Part shown: positions 26,152 to 35,942 of the stretch, piece by piece | Numbering within the stretch: the stretch's first letter is position 1 | Layout: each line of letters begins with the position of its first letter | From: Desulfobulbaceae bacterium | Lineage (GTDB): Bacteria; Desulfobacterota; Desulfobulbia; Desulfobulbales; Desulfocapsaceae | Reading direction: 5' to 3' | Assembly (NCBI GenBank): GCA_009773475.1 | Contig: WSXV01000010.1 | Coordinates: 47,824 to 111,823, forward strand | Length of the DNA: 64,000 nucleotides | The notes under the pieces: model-generated | Database searches by the model: none | Told to the model about the DNA's origin: nothing | What the model saw: the letters and a program-made list of their open reading frames with translations, nothing else | Position numbers and translations under genes: made by a program

Positions 26152-26572
26152 ATGTTTTTCTGTCTGCGGATTATCCCCATGCTTCTAGTTATGGGGATAA
26201 TTTTTTTCCTCTCCCACCAACCTGGCGATACCCTGCACCTGCCATCGATTCCCGGTATCGACAAGATTTCTCATATGTTTGCCTATGGCCTGCTGGCCTT
26301 GACGGTATTGTGGTTTTTTGGATCAGCACAACCGGCAGGTTTACTGACCATAGCTCTGAAAACAGTCCTTGTTTGTCTCTTGTATGGCATGACTGATGAG
26401 TTCCATCAGTCGTATTCCTTGTCGGGCGGTCAGTGTCTTTGACTTGCTGGCAGATCTGGCCGGTGCAATATTTGTCTGTATAATCTGGTTGCGCAACAGG
26501 GCGTTTCGCGTTACTTTAACTGAAAAGTACCTGATCCTGACCAAAAGATTAAATGGATACTATCGTACTTAG
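26152..26572 (+). pseudogene. VanZ-like membrane protein with a frameshift
   Basis: The first frame (26152-26442) encodes three hydrophobic segments and the VanZ signature GMTDEFHQS, then reads out of frame to TGA. A second frame (from about 26411 to TAG 26570-26572) continues the family exactly: IPCRAVSVFDLLADLAGAIF, then a final hydrophobic segment. Joined at about 26410-26418 the two give a full-length VanZ-like protein of about 140 residues. Either the gene is broken by a one-base shift or the sequence has an error there. VanZ-family proteins are small membrane proteins, some linked to glycopeptide resistance and most of unknown function. There is no clear ribosome binding site. Confidence 0.75.
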
Positions 26573-26616
26573 AATGTAAGGATGGCTGGGTATATATTTC
26601 AGCAGGAGGATTCAAT

Positions 26617-26889
26617 ATGATTAATCAATTGACAGGCATGGTGCCACTGGCTGGGTCAGAACGGATGCAGCGTTCGCAGGCGAGTGGAGAAGCTGCTGAT
26701 TCTGAGAAGAATTCGGCGAGTGGTAAGCAAGATGGTGTGGACACCACTTCTTTATCACCAGCTGCCATGGCAATGGCAAGAAATGTTCCTCCAGCAGGAG
26801 CGAGTGCTGAACAGGGAAAATTAGATACTGACAAGAGTGAAAGGATGGCGGAAAAGAGTTTGGAAAAACGAATCGATATTCGAGTGTAG
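26617..26889 (+). CDS. Small hydrophilic orphan protein
   Basis: A 90-residue protein of unrecognised family. A strong AGGAGG sits 6 bases before the ATG at 26617, and a bidirectional terminator follows at once, so it is very likely a real gene. The sequence is Ala/Ser/Lys/Glu-rich with no hydrophobic segment; TSLSPAAMAMARNVPPAGAS is the least biased part. FlgM-type anti-sigma factors and some flagellar accessory proteins have similar low-complexity starts with an SLSPAA-like motif, but nothing here is specific enough to name it. Confidence 0.65.
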   Translation: MINQLTGMVPLAGSERMQRSQASGEAADSEKNSASGKQDGVDTTSLSPAAMAMARNVPPAGASAEQGKLDTDKSERMAEKSLEKRIDIRV

Positions 26890-26920
26890 GAAGAGCAAAT
26901 ACATTCAGCTGTTATAAAAA

Positions 26921-26960
26921 AAAAGGGGGAGTCACTCTGAAGAGTGGCTCCCCCTTTTTT
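26921..26960. terminator. Bidirectional terminator between the orphan gene and hemB
   Basis: GGGGGAGTCACTC (26925-26937) pairs with GAGTGGCTCCCCC (26942-26954) with one mismatch and a four-base loop. It is flanked by an A-run on the left and TTTTTT on the right, so it can stop transcripts from both convergent genes. Confidence 0.9.
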
Positions 26961-26976
26961 AATTCTTCATGGCGGC

Positions 26977-27957
26977 CTATCTGTTGTCCCGGAGATAGCG
27001 GGCCATATCTTTGGCGAAATAAGTGAGAATGATATCAGCCCCGGCTCGTTTAATTGAAAGGAGTGTCTCGGCCATAACCTTGTCCCCGTCAATCCAGCCT
27101 TTTTCAGCCGCGGCCTTGATCATGGCATATTCTCCACTCACATGGTAGGCGGCTATGGGCAGGTCGAACTCGTCTTTCAGCCTGGCGATGATATCAAGGT
27201 AAGCGACGGCTGGCTTGACCATGAGGATGTCCGCCCCTTCGTCCACATCCAGGGTAGCTTCGCGCATGGCCTCGCGACTGTTGGCCGGATCCATCTGATA
27301 ACTTCGGCGGTCACCAAATTGGGGGGCACAGTCAGCCGCCTCGCGAAAGGGACCATAAAACGCGGAGGCATATTTGACCGCGTATGACATGATGGGGATC
27401 ATCTCGAAATTGTTTTCATCAAGGGCTGCTCGAATTTCTGCCACCCTTCCGTCCATCATGTCGGATGGCGCCACCATGTCGGCTCCCGCCTGGGCATGAG
27501 AGAGGGCGGTTTTGGCGAGAATCTCGAGGGTCGTGTCATTGTCCACTTCGCTACCGATCAGACAGCCACAATGGCCATGATCGGTATATTCACAGAGGCA
27601 GACATCGGTTGTCACCATCATCTCCGGTGCTTTGTTCTTCAGCTCTTTAATGGCTCGCTGGATGATGCCATCCTTGGCGTGAGCTCCGGATCCTACGGCG
27701 TCCTTTTTCTCCGGCAGACCAAAGAGAATAACATTTTGAATTCCCAGCTTAAGACATTCTTCCGTCTCTTTTTTGAGCTGATCCACCGACAGTCGAAAGA
27801 CGCCGGGCATTGAGGATATCTCCTCCCGTTTGTTTTTCCCAGGCATGATAAAGAGGGGATAAATGAGTTGTCCGGCCGAGAGCTGAGTCTCGCGGATAAG
27901 GGCTCGGAAAGTCTCATTTTTGCGCATCCGACGTGGTCGATATTCAGGGAAAACCAT
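26977..27957 (-). CDS. hemB: Delta-aminolevulinic acid dehydratase (porphobilinogen synthase)
   Basis: Condenses two aminolevulinate molecules to porphobilinogen in tetrapyrrole synthesis, which feeds haem/sirohaem and the corrinoid needed by NrdJ. From ATG 27957 (AAGGAG 8 bases upstream) it has 326 residues, the usual length; an upstream in-frame start adds 18 unlikely residues. The zinc-site cysteines C120, C122 and C130 are present ([14 protein letters not shown]), as are the two active-site lysines K195 ([15 protein letters not shown]) and K248 ([10 protein letters not shown]), the latter forming the Schiff base. Confidence 0.96.
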   Translation of the reverse strand: MVFPEYRPRRMRKNETFRALIRETQLSAGQLIYPLFIMPGKNKREEISSMPGVFRLSVDQLKKETEECLKLGIQNVILFGLPEKKDAVGSGAHAKDGIIQRAIKELKNKAPEMMVTTDVCLCEYTDHGHCGCLIGSEVDNDTTLEILAKTALSHAQAGADMVAPSDMMDGRVAEIRAALDENNFEMIPIMSYAVKYASAFYGPFREAADCAPQFGDRRSYQMDPANSREAMREATLDVDEGADILMVKPAVAYLDIIARLKDEFDLPIAAYHVSGEYAMIKAAAEKGWIDGDKVMAETLLSIKRAGADIILTYFAKDMARYLRDNR

Positions 27958-28114
27958 GAGTTGAACTCCTTGGAGAAGAGGTTTTAGTAAGAGCAGAAGG
28001 TTGTAAGTCAACTGTGGATCAGGGTGTATGTTTGATGGCGAAGGGCACTAAAGAGAGATAATCTTGGTCTGTGGCAATGTTGACTTCTCTTCGTCAGTTT
28101 CCAAGTCGATAAAT

Positions 28115-29500
28115 CTATGTTTCATTGATCAGATAGAGGCTTTTAAGTTTTTTATGGAGATGACTTCGCTCCAAGCCGATCTGTTCAGCTGTTTGTGAGA
28201 TATTGCCATCATTTTCAAGGAGCTTTAACTGGAGATAATGGCGTTCGAAGCTCTTTTTCGCTTCTCTGAAATCAGCCGCCAGATAAGGGAGCAGGCCACT
28301 TTGATCGTTGTCTGTATCGCTGCTTTTTCCAGGGATTATGGCGGGATTCAAAAATGTATGGACCTCCGTCTCGGTGATGACCGTGTCGGGGCACATGATG
28401 ATAAGCCGTTCAATAAAATTCCTCAACTCTCTGACGTTTCCCGGCCAGGAATGGGTCATTAAAGCCTGATGAGCCCCTTCTGAGAAAACTTTAGGCTTCA
28501 TCCCCTTGGCAGCCAAGCCCTTGACCAGGTCCTGAACCAGTAAGGGGATATCTTCCAATCGGTCACGTAACAGGGGAACCTGTATGGGAACCACGTTGAG
28601 GCGCCAGAATAGGTCGGCCCGAAAGTTCCCTTTTTCGATTTCTTCTTCCAGATTTTTATTGGTGGCGGCCAGTACTCGTACATTTACGCTGATGGTCTTA
28701 TTTCCACCAACTCGCTCAAACTTCTGTTCCTGCAAGATACGCAGGATCTTGGCCTGAGTCTTGAGGCTCATGTCGCCGATCTCGTCAAGAAAGAGAATCC
28801 CGCCATCCGCTTGGTCGAATTTCCCCCTTTTGCTGGTATGAGCACCGGTGAAAGAGCCTTTCTCGTGGCCAAAGAGTTCCGATTCAATGAGTTCTTCCGG
28901 GATTGCCGCGCAGTTGACCTCCACCATTGGTTGGTTGCATGATTGCGACAACTGGTGAATGGATTGAGCCACAATTTCTTTGCCGGTGCCATGGGCTCCG
29001 CGGATCAGCACCCAGGCATCTGCAGGCGCGACCATTGCTATCTGGGCTCGAAGTGCTTTAATTACCGCGGAATTACCGGTAAGCGAGACTGGCCCTTTGT
29101 TGTTTTCCCTGAGCAGCCGGTTTTCCTGTTCAAGTTGGGCATAACGCAGGCCATTATTGATGGCCAGAATGATCTTGTCATAGGAAAGTGGTTTTTCAAT
29201 AAAGTCATAGGCCCCTTTGCGGGTAGCCTGAACAGCGGTCTCAATGGTGGCGTGCCCGGAAATCATGATCACGGGTACGGAAAAACGCTCTTTAATTATT
29301 TCCAAGGCAGCCATCCCGTCCATACTTTTTCCCATCCAGATGTCCAGGAGGACAAGATCTGCCTGTTCTTCTTCCAGCAGTATAATGCCAGACTCTGCCG
29401 ATGAGGCGCAGAGGGGGATAAAGCCTTCATCCTGGAGAATCCCGGAGAGCGATTCCTGAATACTGACTTCATCATCTATAATAAGAATTCGTTTGGCCAT
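28115..29500 (-). CDS. ntrX: Sigma-54-dependent response regulator, NtrX type
   Basis: Transcription activator of the NtrC family. The 461 residues contain a receiver domain (1-120; acidic pair IIDDE, phospho-acceptor in LVLLDIWMGKSMDG, lysine in FIEKPL), then an AAA+ domain (about 140-375) with Walker A GAHGTGKE, the sigma-54-contact loop GSFTGA and FLDEIGDMSLKTQAKI, and a C-terminal Fis-type helix-turn-helix (NISQTAEQIGLERSHLHKKL). It lies 64 bases after the sensor kinase gene, its expected partner. GSFTGA instead of GAFTGA is common in NtrX. Targets cannot be read from this window. Confidence 0.92.
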   Translation of the reverse strand: MAKRILIIDDEVSIQESLSGILQDEGFIPLCASSAESGIILLEEEQADLVLLDIWMGKSMDGMAALEIIKERFSVPVIMISGHATIETAVQATRKGAYDFIEKPLSYDKIILAINNGLRYAQLEQENRLLRENNKGPVSLTGNSAVIKALRAQIAMVAPADAWVLIRGAHGTGKEIVAQSIHQLSQSCNQPMVEVNCAAIPEELIESELFGHEKGSFTGAHTSKRGKFDQADGGILFLDEIGDMSLKTQAKILRILQEQKFERVGGNKTISVNVRVLAATNKNLEEEIEKGNFRADLFWRLNVVPIQVPLLRDRLEDIPLLVQDLVKGLAAKGMKPKVFSEGAHQALMTHSWPGNVRELRNFIERLIIMCPDTVITETEVHTFLNPAIIPGKSSDTDNDQSGLLPYLAADFREAKKSFERHYLQLKLLENDGNISQTAEQIGLERSHLHKKLKSLYLINET

Positions 29501-29564
29501 CTTTTGTTCAAAACGTTGTCAAAATAATCAAAATTGAGAAAGTAAATTGGATTGTTATAAGGTT

Positions 29565-31862
29565 TTAACTCGGTTGTTGCTGTAACAGGGGGAGTTCAAT
29601 AATAAAGATTGAGCCATGGGGAGTGTTGTTTTGAACCCGGATGTAGCCGTTATGGTCCGCGACAATGGTGGAAACGATGGCAAGTCCCAGGCCTGTTCCG
29701 GTTTTTTTGGTGGAGAAATAGGGCTCGAAGAGCTTTGGTTTGTCGTCCTCAGGGATGCCCGGGCCATTGTCAGCAATCTTGATAAAGACACTTTCCTTTT
29801 CATCATTTAAGGAAAGAGAGATGTCTATTGTCGGGCCTATTGTACTGTCATCGGCTAAAACTGCAACAGCATTGTCCAGAAGGTTAATCAGGCAGCGCTT
29901 GATCTGCTCTTCATCAAAGCTGAAGATGGGAACAGGTTCTGTTTCCTTACAGGAAAAAAGAATTTCTTTATGGGCCTCCTGGTAAAGAAAGAGAACCTCC
30001 TTGGTGATCTTGCCAAGATTCGCTGCTGCCTGCTGAATCTTGGGCATTCTGGCAAATTGAGAGAATTCACTGACTAACCGTTTCAGCTCATCCACCTGCT
30101 TGATTATGGTGTGAGTGCATTGATCAAAGACGCTGTTCTCTTCATTCAGGATTTCAGGATAGCGTCTGCGCAGGCGCTGAGCGGAGAGTTGGATGGGAGT
30201 GAGGGGATTTTTGATCTCATGGGCGATGCGTCTGGCGACTTCGCGCCAGGCCGCCATGCGTTGCATTTTTTCAAGTTTGGTCAGGTTGTCAAAGACCAGG
30301 ACAAAACCTAAAGAGTTTCCGTTTTCATCTTCCAGTCGGGTGAAATTGACCAGTAAAGAGAATTTTTCTTTAAGAATGCTAAGCTTAAGGTGCTGTTCAA
30401 TGGACGTTCTCCCGGTAATACTCAACTCGTTAATAAAGCCGGTGATGATATCGGCGTGCCCTTTGAACAGAACTTCCTGGTAGGAATGATTGAGAAAGAA
30501 ATCTTTTTCAATGTGCAGAAGTTTCTCGGCAAAACGGTTAATGGTGGTAATCCGGCCGGAGTTATCCAGTGAGATGACCCCGGCAGCAACATTCTGGAGG
30601 ATAATTTCAGTGTAACGCCGACGTTGTTCTGACTCCTGGGAACTTTTTTGCAGTGCTTCATGGACCTCTTCCAGTCTGGTATTACTCAAGTTCAGGTTGG
30701 TGGTCATGGTGTTGAAAGATTCCACCAGCAGCCCCATCTCATCATCGGCTTTTTTCTCGAGGACAAAGCTTAGATCGCCTTCGGCAACCCTTTTAGTAGC
30801 GATAGCCAGTTTGTTAATGGGGTCGGTGATTCCTTTTGCAATATAGAAACCGAACCAGACAGCGGCAAAAACAATGAGCAGGGTGACAAGCAAGAGTACT
30901 GCCAGGAGCCAGAATTTGAACGGTTTTTTTAAATGCTTAAGCTGTCGATAATCTTCGATTCCCTTGGTTATAAGGGCCATGCGATTTTTTTGTTCATCCT
31001 TGATGAATCTGGTGGTGATCAGAATCATTTGCCCGGATGGGGGCTGGACCAAGGGGAGCAGGGCAATGCAGCGGACAAGATCACCTTGCGGAGACTCCTG
31101 GATCAGAATAATTTTTTCTTTTCTCTCCCGAACCTCATGGAGGGTGCTAATTGGAATTACCGGGAGTATGAGCTCCTTGAGGTCATGAACGGAAGCCGTG
31201 ACTTCAATGTTCTGCTCATTGATAATCAGGCTCAACACATCCGGCCCGTTTACGAAATAGGAGGCAAGGATGCCTTCTAGAGTTTTTTGGATGGTAATGG
31301 GATCGTCAGTGGCCAATCGCTTCTTGGATAGGAATTCTTCAACCAGTTGGCTTGCTGCTTTAACTTGATCTTTTTGTTCTTGACGCACCGATTTGGCCAA
31401 CTCCAAAGATTCCTGCAGGGAACGTTCGATATTGGTATTAAACCAGTAGTCCATGCTGGTGGAGATAAATTGTAAGGCCACAAAAAAAAGTAGTACAGCA
31501 GGGATGAGAGAAAGGCAGATGAACGATGTCACCAGTTTCGTTTTTAGTTTGAAGCCTAAAAATTTCTGGCGGCTTTCAAAGAGAAGCTCGGCCAGATTAC
31601 GCAAAACAAGAAAAAATATGAGCAGTACAAGCAGTACATTAAGATTAATAATGCCAAAGAGGAGAAGATTACTGTTGATGGGCAGGGTGACATCGCTGCT
31701 GAGAAGGTTTTTTTCAAGCCATGCAAAGAGGGGGAGAAGGGCCAGGCAGATCAGGATAACCAGGCGGATAATTTTTTTTTTCTGAAGACGCTGAGCAGGA
31801 TTCAATGGTGGTTTTTCCCATACAGATCCAGGCCGCTGGCTGTTTTGTGTTGTTTTGTTCAT
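29565..31862 (-). CDS. ntrY: Membrane sensor histidine kinase, NtrY type
   Basis: Partner kinase for the NtrX-like regulator. The 765 residues show three or four transmembrane segments in the first 130 residues, a periplasmic sensor region (about 140-320), a further transmembrane helix with HAMP domain (WFGFYIAKGITDPINKLAIA), a PAS domain (NVAAGVISLDNSGRITTINR), the phospho-acceptor H box (RRIAHEIKNPLTPIQLSAQR) and the ATP-binding N and G boxes (LINLLDNAVAVL; DNGPGIPEDDKPKLFEPYFS). All catalytic boxes are intact. It begins 18 bases after the DUF4390 gene, forming a DUF4390-ntrY-ntrX operon. Confidence 0.93.
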   Translation of the reverse strand: MNKTTQNSQRPGSVWEKPPLNPAQRLQKKKIIRLVILICLALLPLFAWLEKNLLSSDVTLPINSNLLLFGIINLNVLLVLLIFFLVLRNLAELLFESRQKFLGFKLKTKLVTSFICLSLIPAVLLFFVALQFISTSMDYWFNTNIERSLQESLELAKSVRQEQKDQVKAASQLVEEFLSKKRLATDDPITIQKTLEGILASYFVNGPDVLSLIINEQNIEVTASVHDLKELILPVIPISTLHEVRERKEKIILIQESPQGDLVRCIALLPLVQPPSGQMILITTRFIKDEQKNRMALITKGIEDYRQLKHLKKPFKFWLLAVLLLVTLLIVFAAVWFGFYIAKGITDPINKLAIATKRVAEGDLSFVLEKKADDEMGLLVESFNTMTTNLNLSNTRLEEVHEALQKSSQESEQRRRYTEIILQNVAAGVISLDNSGRITTINRFAEKLLHIEKDFFLNHSYQEVLFKGHADIITGFINELSITGRTSIEQHLKLSILKEKFSLLVNFTRLEDENGNSLGFVLVFDNLTKLEKMQRMAAWREVARRIAHEIKNPLTPIQLSAQRLRRRYPEILNEENSVFDQCTHTIIKQVDELKRLVSEFSQFARMPKIQQAAANLGKITKEVLFLYQEAHKEILFSCKETEPVPIFSFDEEQIKRCLINLLDNAVAVLADDSTIGPTIDISLSLNDEKESVFIKIADNGPGIPEDDKPKLFEPYFSTKKTGTGLGLAIVSTIVADHNGYIRVQNNTPHGSIFIIELPLLQQQPS

Positions 31863-31880
31863 GGCCGCTAGGAAAGAAAA

Positions 31881-32459
31881 CTAATAAGTAAATTCAACGG
31901 TGTGCCAGTCAGTCTCCACATTCCACCAGGAAGTGAAGGGGATTATATGATGAAGTTTCATGGGAAGGATGTTTTCGTACAGCATTGCTTTTAGTCGGAG
32001 TTGATAGGAATTTTCGGGAATAAGTTGGGAGAGTTCAACAACTAAGAGGCCATTAATTTCATTCATAACCTTGATGGCTTCACTGAGTTCTTGGAAAGAT
32101 TCTGGTTTCTGTTTTTTCTCACTTGTTTCGATCCGATAATTTTCCTGAAGGGTATCGTAGGTCAGGATATGATGAAACTGCATGGAGGCAAGCTGCAGAT
32201 CAGGCCAGTTTTTTTCGACTTTGTTGAGCTCTACCAAAAAGGTGAATTGAATGGGAATTCCATTGTGCAATCCTTGCAGCATTTCGTCGTTGATGCCATT
32301 ATTGACAAGACCGAAAAGAAGCAGATGGGTTTTTGAAGTGGTAATGATAAGATCGGAGAAATAAGCATCTCGAACCGCTTGGCTGGCCCTGAGGGGATTG
32401 GCATGAAGTAGAATAATCAGGAACAGAGGGACTGCAAAAAAGAGGAGATTTCGTCGCAT
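31881..32459 (-). CDS. DUF4390 secreted protein upstream of ntrY
   Basis: A 192-residue protein with a signal peptide (1-25) and a beta-rich remainder with the DUF4390 features LVVELSQLIPENSYQLRLKA and a C-terminal IIPFTSWWNVETDWHTVEF. The family is found mainly in delta-proteobacteria and some beta/gamma lineages beside NtrY-like kinases. Its position directly before ntrY suggests that it senses or modulates at the periplasmic side of that kinase. This role is inference from context only. Confidence 0.85.
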   Translation of the reverse strand: MRRNLLFFAVPLFLIILLHANPLRASQAVRDAYFSDLIITTSKTHLLLFGLVNNGINDEMLQGLHNGIPIQFTFLVELNKVEKNWPDLQLASMQFHHILTYDTLQENYRIETSEKKQKPESFQELSEAIKVMNEINGLLVVELSQLIPENSYQLRLKAMLYENILPMKLHHIIPFTSWWNVETDWHTVEFTY

Positions 32460-32941
32460 AAAATGATCTGGAAAGAATAATATATTGAAATAATAAGGAA
32501 TGTCGACAGATAATAATGTTTTTTATAGATAAATCTTACTTGATATTGTCATATATGTCACGATGAGTTCTGTTGATGCTCTGCCTGTCGCATAATTCTA
32601 TTCTCTGCTTGGTGAAATCAGATGGATTTAGTCCATTTTCAATGGAAGTAATTTCCTTGACAGAAAAGAAGCAGATTGTTATTTGTGTATATGTTTACTA
32701 GCGTGATGACAATTAGAGGAGTTCGTGCTGAGAGTCATAGCGAGATTGTTCATGATTAACGGGAATAGATATGAAAAGGCAAAGACTTTATCTGGAGGGG
32801 GGGATCAGGGGGAGTGACTAGTTGATCGGGCAGCATGGTGGAGTTTTTTACTATAAATCATTTTAGAATGTCGTAAAAAATTGAAAATTTAAGATAGTCT
32901 CAACATTTCCGGCTGTGCCGGTTACTTAAGGAGAAGTGAAA
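32460..32941. other. Gene-free divergent region
   Basis: About 480 bases without a supported gene, between divergently transcribed DUF4390 and NifX-like genes. A TTGACA (32657-32662) with TATTTG 17 bases later is a possible but weak plus-strand sigma-70 promoter, about 260 bases before the next gene. AAGGAG at 32928-32933 is the ribosome binding site of the NifX-like gene. Confidence 0.5.
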
Positions 32942-33331
32942 ATGCGTATAGCAATTCCGACAGACAATCCCGGTGGAATGCAGGCCCTTCGTTCAGGTCA
33001 TTTTGGCCAGTGTGATATTTTTACTATTATCGAGTTGGATGACAATAAGCAAATTAAGACCATTGAGCTTGTCCCTACCCCTGAACATGTTTCAGGAGGA
33101 TGTCTGGTTCCTGTAAATATTCTTCATGATGCCAAGGTTCAAGCTATTGTTGTAGGTGGTATGGGCGCACGTCCGTTGCAAGGATTTAATCAGGTCGGTA
33201 TTGATGTTTATTGGGCTGATCGAAATACGATTACAGATGTAGCAACTGTTGTTGAACATTTCGTGGCCGGCAACCTGCCCGTAATGCGTGCTGATCAGGT
33301 TTGCGGTGGGGATGGACATGATCATCATTAA
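32942..33331 (+). CDS. NifX/NafY-like dinitrogenase iron-molybdenum cofactor family protein
   Basis: A 129-residue single-domain protein of the family that binds metal-sulfur clusters or FeMo-cofactor precursors (PF02579-type fold). It begins MRIAIPTDNPGGM, has GHFGQCDIFTIIELDD and a GGCLVPVNIL-VGGMGARPLQGF segment, and ends with a Cys/His-rich tail (CGGDGHDHH). The ATG at 32942 has AAGGAG eight bases upstream; an in-frame GTG at 32936 is less likely. It pairs with a DUF134 gene downstream, a combination common in anaerobes without nitrogenase, so a role in nitrogen fixation should not be assumed. Confidence 0.9.
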   Translation: MRIAIPTDNPGGMQALRSGHFGQCDIFTIIELDDNKQIKTIELVPTPEHVSGGCLVPVNILHDAKVQAIVVGGMGARPLQGFNQVGIDVYWADRNTITDVATVVEHFVAGNLPVMRADQVCGGDGHDHH

Positions 33332-33479
33332 TTGATTCATTTTTAATAAATTGATTTGTGATTGTTTCTATAGTAATAAAAAGTAAGATATGGCAGTCTG
33401 TATGGTAATTCTACATACATGCTGCCATAATTATTTCTTTCACTTTTAAAATTTATTTCTTTCACCTGCGAAAAATAAT

Positions 33480-33803
33480 ATGTCTCCACGCCCTAAAAAA
33501 ATACGCCAATGTCAGGGGAATTTTTGTGGCCGCGCCTTTAAGCCAACCGGTATTCCCTTTAGTAAGCTTGACCGGATTGAGTTGTTTCGTGATGAACTGG
33601 AGGCACTTCGGCTCTGCGACCGTGACGGATTAACCCAGGAAGAGGCAGGGAAATTTATGGGGGTATCTCGTGGGACTATTCAGCGGATTGTAGCCACTGC
33701 CAGGAAAAAATTGGCAACTGCCTTGTCTGAGGGCAAGGCCATTGTCTTTGTCGATGACGAAGAACCGGAGTTAAAAACTGACCTATTGCAGGAGTCGGAG
33801 TAA
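33480..33803 (+). CDS. DUF134 helix-turn-helix protein
   Basis: A 107-residue putative DNA-binding protein. The N-terminal Cys motif (CQGNFCGRAFKPTGIP) and the sigma-like helix-turn-helix (LTQEEAGKFMGVSRGTIQRI) are the DUF134 family signature. It lies 148 bases after the NifX-like gene and probably regulates or accompanies it; the two families are often neighbours. No good ribosome binding site is visible before the ATG. The C-terminal acidic tail (about 25 residues) is variable. Confidence 0.88.
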   Translation: MSPRPKKIRQCQGNFCGRAFKPTGIPFSKLDRIELFRDELEALRLCDRDGLTQEEAGKFMGVSRGTIQRIVATARKKLATALSEGKAIVFVDDEEPELKTDLLQESE

Positions 33804-33864
33804 GGAAACTATGCTTGGATTGCTTCTGGGGTTTGCTCAGTGAGCAAGGGAGCATTTTAATTAG

Positions 33865-34100
33865 GTCCTGTGCGCCACGCCAAGAATCAGCGGAACAGAT
33901 TGCTGTTTCTTGCATGCGGCATAAGGGTCCGTAGATACAACGAACAAGAAAAGGACCATGCTTTCTGGGGTCACTTACGCTATGTCCAGCGCGCCACACC
34001 AAGAACCAGCGGGACAGAATGCTGGTTCTTGGGTGCGGCATAAGAGTCCGTAAAGCCAACAAGCAAGGAAAAGATCTTGCTTGTTGGCTAACGGTCTCTA
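33865..34100 (-). repeat. Stop-codon hairpin repeat, locus C: two tandem units after prfC
   Basis: Units start near 33865 and 33984 (period 119 bp). The complete unit has a first hairpin CCAAGAACCAGC/GCTGGTTCTTGG, GCGGCATAAGAGTCCGT, a 14-bp perfect stem AGCCAACAAGCAAG/CTTGCTTGTTGGCT and ACGGTCTCT. The TAG of prfC (34098-34100, minus strand) lies within the last block. The distal unit has AAGGGTCCGTAG and a decayed right arm. Here the repeat sits between convergent genes (DUF134 and prfC). Confidence 0.92.
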
Positions 34101-35687
34101 AACATTTTCTCGAGTTTTATGGAACTCAATGGCTGGCCATTTTTCCATAAAAAAGTTCAGCATCCAATTATTCTGAGCCAGATAGGTCAGAAATCCCTCC
34201 GCGTCACGGGCCAGTGTGGCCTGATTCTTTTTCTCAAATTCCGCCATTTTTTTGGGATCTTCACAGCTCACCCAGCGGGCAGCTTGGAAATTTACCGACT
34301 CATAGACGGCATCGACGCCATACTCGTTTTTCAGACGGGCCATGGTGACCTCAAACTGGAGCACACCCACTGCTCCCATAATATAGTCAGATCCAATTAG
34401 CGGTCGAAAGACCTGAACTGCACCCTCTTCTGCCAACTGTATTAGGCCCTTCTGCAGCTGTTTCATCTTCAGGGGATTTTTCAGCAACACCCTGCGAAAA
34501 TGTTCCGGGGCAAAGTTCGGGATGCCGGTAAATTTCAGTGTTTCCTTGGGGGTGAAGGTGTCGCCGATCTTGATGGTGCCATGGTTGTGCAGGCCGATGA
34601 TATCACCGGGCCAGGCCTCTTCCACGTTGGCCCGGTCCTGGGCCATGAAGATGGTAGCATTGGCGAGAGTGATGTCTTTATCCAGTCGATGATGGCGGAC
34701 TTTCATGCCGCGGGTGAATTTCCCCGAGCAGATGCGAAAGAAGGCGATACGGTCGCGGTGGGCCGGATTCATGTTGGCCTGGATCTTAAAGACAAAACCG
34801 GAAAAATCCTCCTCGGTGGGATCTACATCACGGGTGATTGCCGCCCGAGGGCCGGGGGGCGGTGCCATCTCAACAAAGGCGTCGAGGAGTTCTTGGACGC
34901 CGAAGTTATTGACCGCGCTGCCGAAAAATACCGGAGTTTGATTGGCCTTTATAAAGTGATCGTAGTCAAAGGGGTTGGCTGCCCCGGCCAGTAACTCGAT
35001 GTCGGTGCGCAACTCATCAGCCTGATGAGCCCCAACCAGCTGGTCAAGGCGCGGGTCATCCAATGATTCGATGGTGATTCCCTGTTGGTCTCTGGTCTCC
35101 TGGCCGGGGGTGAACAGGTGGAGCTGCTTCCGATAGAGGTTGTAAACCCCTTTGAAGGTCTTGCCCATGCCGATGGGCCAAGAAAGGGGCGCGCATTCAA
35201 TCTGGAGTTTTTCCTCGATCTCCGCCAGGATATCAAGAGGGGACATGCCTTCCCGATCCAGTTTGTTGATAAAGGTGATCAGCGGCGTATTGCGCATCCG
35301 GCATACCTCCATCAACTTCTCGGTTTGGGCCTCAACTCCCTTGGCGTTATCGATAACCATGATTGCCGAATCCACGGCGGTGAGGACTCGGTAGGTGTCT
35401 TCCGAGAAGTCCTGATGGCCTGGGGTGTCCAGCAGATTGACCTCGTAATCGCGGTAGGTAAACTTCATCACTGATGTGGTGACCGAGATGCCGCGTTCCT
35501 GCTCGATGGCCATCCAGTCGCTGGTGGCGTGCCGAGCAACCTTACGTGATTTAACGGCCCCGGCTAGATTAATGGCGCCGCCATAAAGAAGGAGCTTTTC
35601 GGTGAGGGTTGTTTTTCCGGCGTCGGGATGGCTGATAATGCCGAAGGTTCGACGTTTGGCTATTTCCTGCTCTAGCTGTTTGCTCAT
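34098..35687 (-). CDS. prfC: Peptide chain release factor 3
   Basis: GTPase that recycles RF1/RF2 from the ribosome after termination. The 529 residues carry the G1 motif [15 protein letters not shown]3 [13 protein letters not shown]4 NKLD and the RF3-specific insertion and C-terminal domains ([17 protein letters not shown] sequence near residue 460). The length matches bacterial RF3. It ends ...HKTRENV followed by a TAG that belongs to the dispersed hairpin repeat. It is transcribed alone; the next gene on this strand (TolC) ends 255 bases upstream behind a terminator-like hairpin. Confidence 0.97.
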   Translation of the reverse strand: MSKQLEQEIAKRRTFGIISHPDAGKTTLTEKLLLYGGAINLAGAVKSRKVARHATSDWMAIEQERGISVTTSVMKFTYRDYEVNLLDTPGHQDFSEDTYRVLTAVDSAIMVIDNAKGVEAQTEKLMEVCRMRNTPLITFINKLDREGMSPLDILAEIEEKLQIECAPLSWPIGMGKTFKGVYNLYRKQLHLFTPGQETRDQQGITIESLDDPRLDQLVGAHQADELRTDIELLAGAANPFDYDHFIKANQTPVFFGSAVNNFGVQELLDAFVEMAPPPGPRAAITRDVDPTEEDFSGFVFKIQANMNPAHRDRIAFFRICSGKFTRGMKVRHHRLDKDITLANATIFMAQDRANVEEAWPGDIIGLHNHGTIKIGDTFTPKETLKFTGIPNFAPEHFRRVLLKNPLKMKQLQKGLIQLAEEGAVQVFRPLIGSDYIMGAVGVLQFEVTMARLKNEYGVDAVYESVNFQAARWVSCEDPKKMAEFEKKNQATLARDAEGFLTYLAQNNWMLNFFMEKWPAIEFHKTRENV

Positions 35688-35845
35688 GATTGTTCAAGTT
35701 ATTGGTATTCATTGTCCTGAAATTGGAAGGTAACAGAATTCAGGAGAGTGGAATAAATGAAAAAGGATAGGGGGTTGTTTAGGGGTGCTGGGGCACGACC
35801 TGGTTTCTTGGAATGGATGGATGCTCAACAAAGCAAACTAAAATA

Positions 35846-35879
35846 GGCCTTTTTCCGAGGAATGCAATGGGAAAAGGCC
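35846..35879 (-). terminator. Probable terminator of the efflux operon
   Basis: GGCCTTTTTCC (35846-35856) pairs with GGAAAAGGCC (35870-35879). On the minus strand the stem is followed by TATTTTAG. It lies 63 bases after the tolC-like stop and would end the tetR-adaptor-RND-tolC transcript before prfC. Confidence 0.65.
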
Positions 35880-35942
35880 GCTAATAATGCTTTTTACATC
35901 AATTGTCAGAAAAACTTTGATGCTAGAATGGAGGGGTTCTCG

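Noticed and set aside
34098..34100. TAG plus downstream hairpin as a pyrrolysine or read-through signal
   Set aside because: All five genes have complete, normal-length C termini at the TAG, and the sequence after it is a self-pairing non-coding element, not conserved protein.
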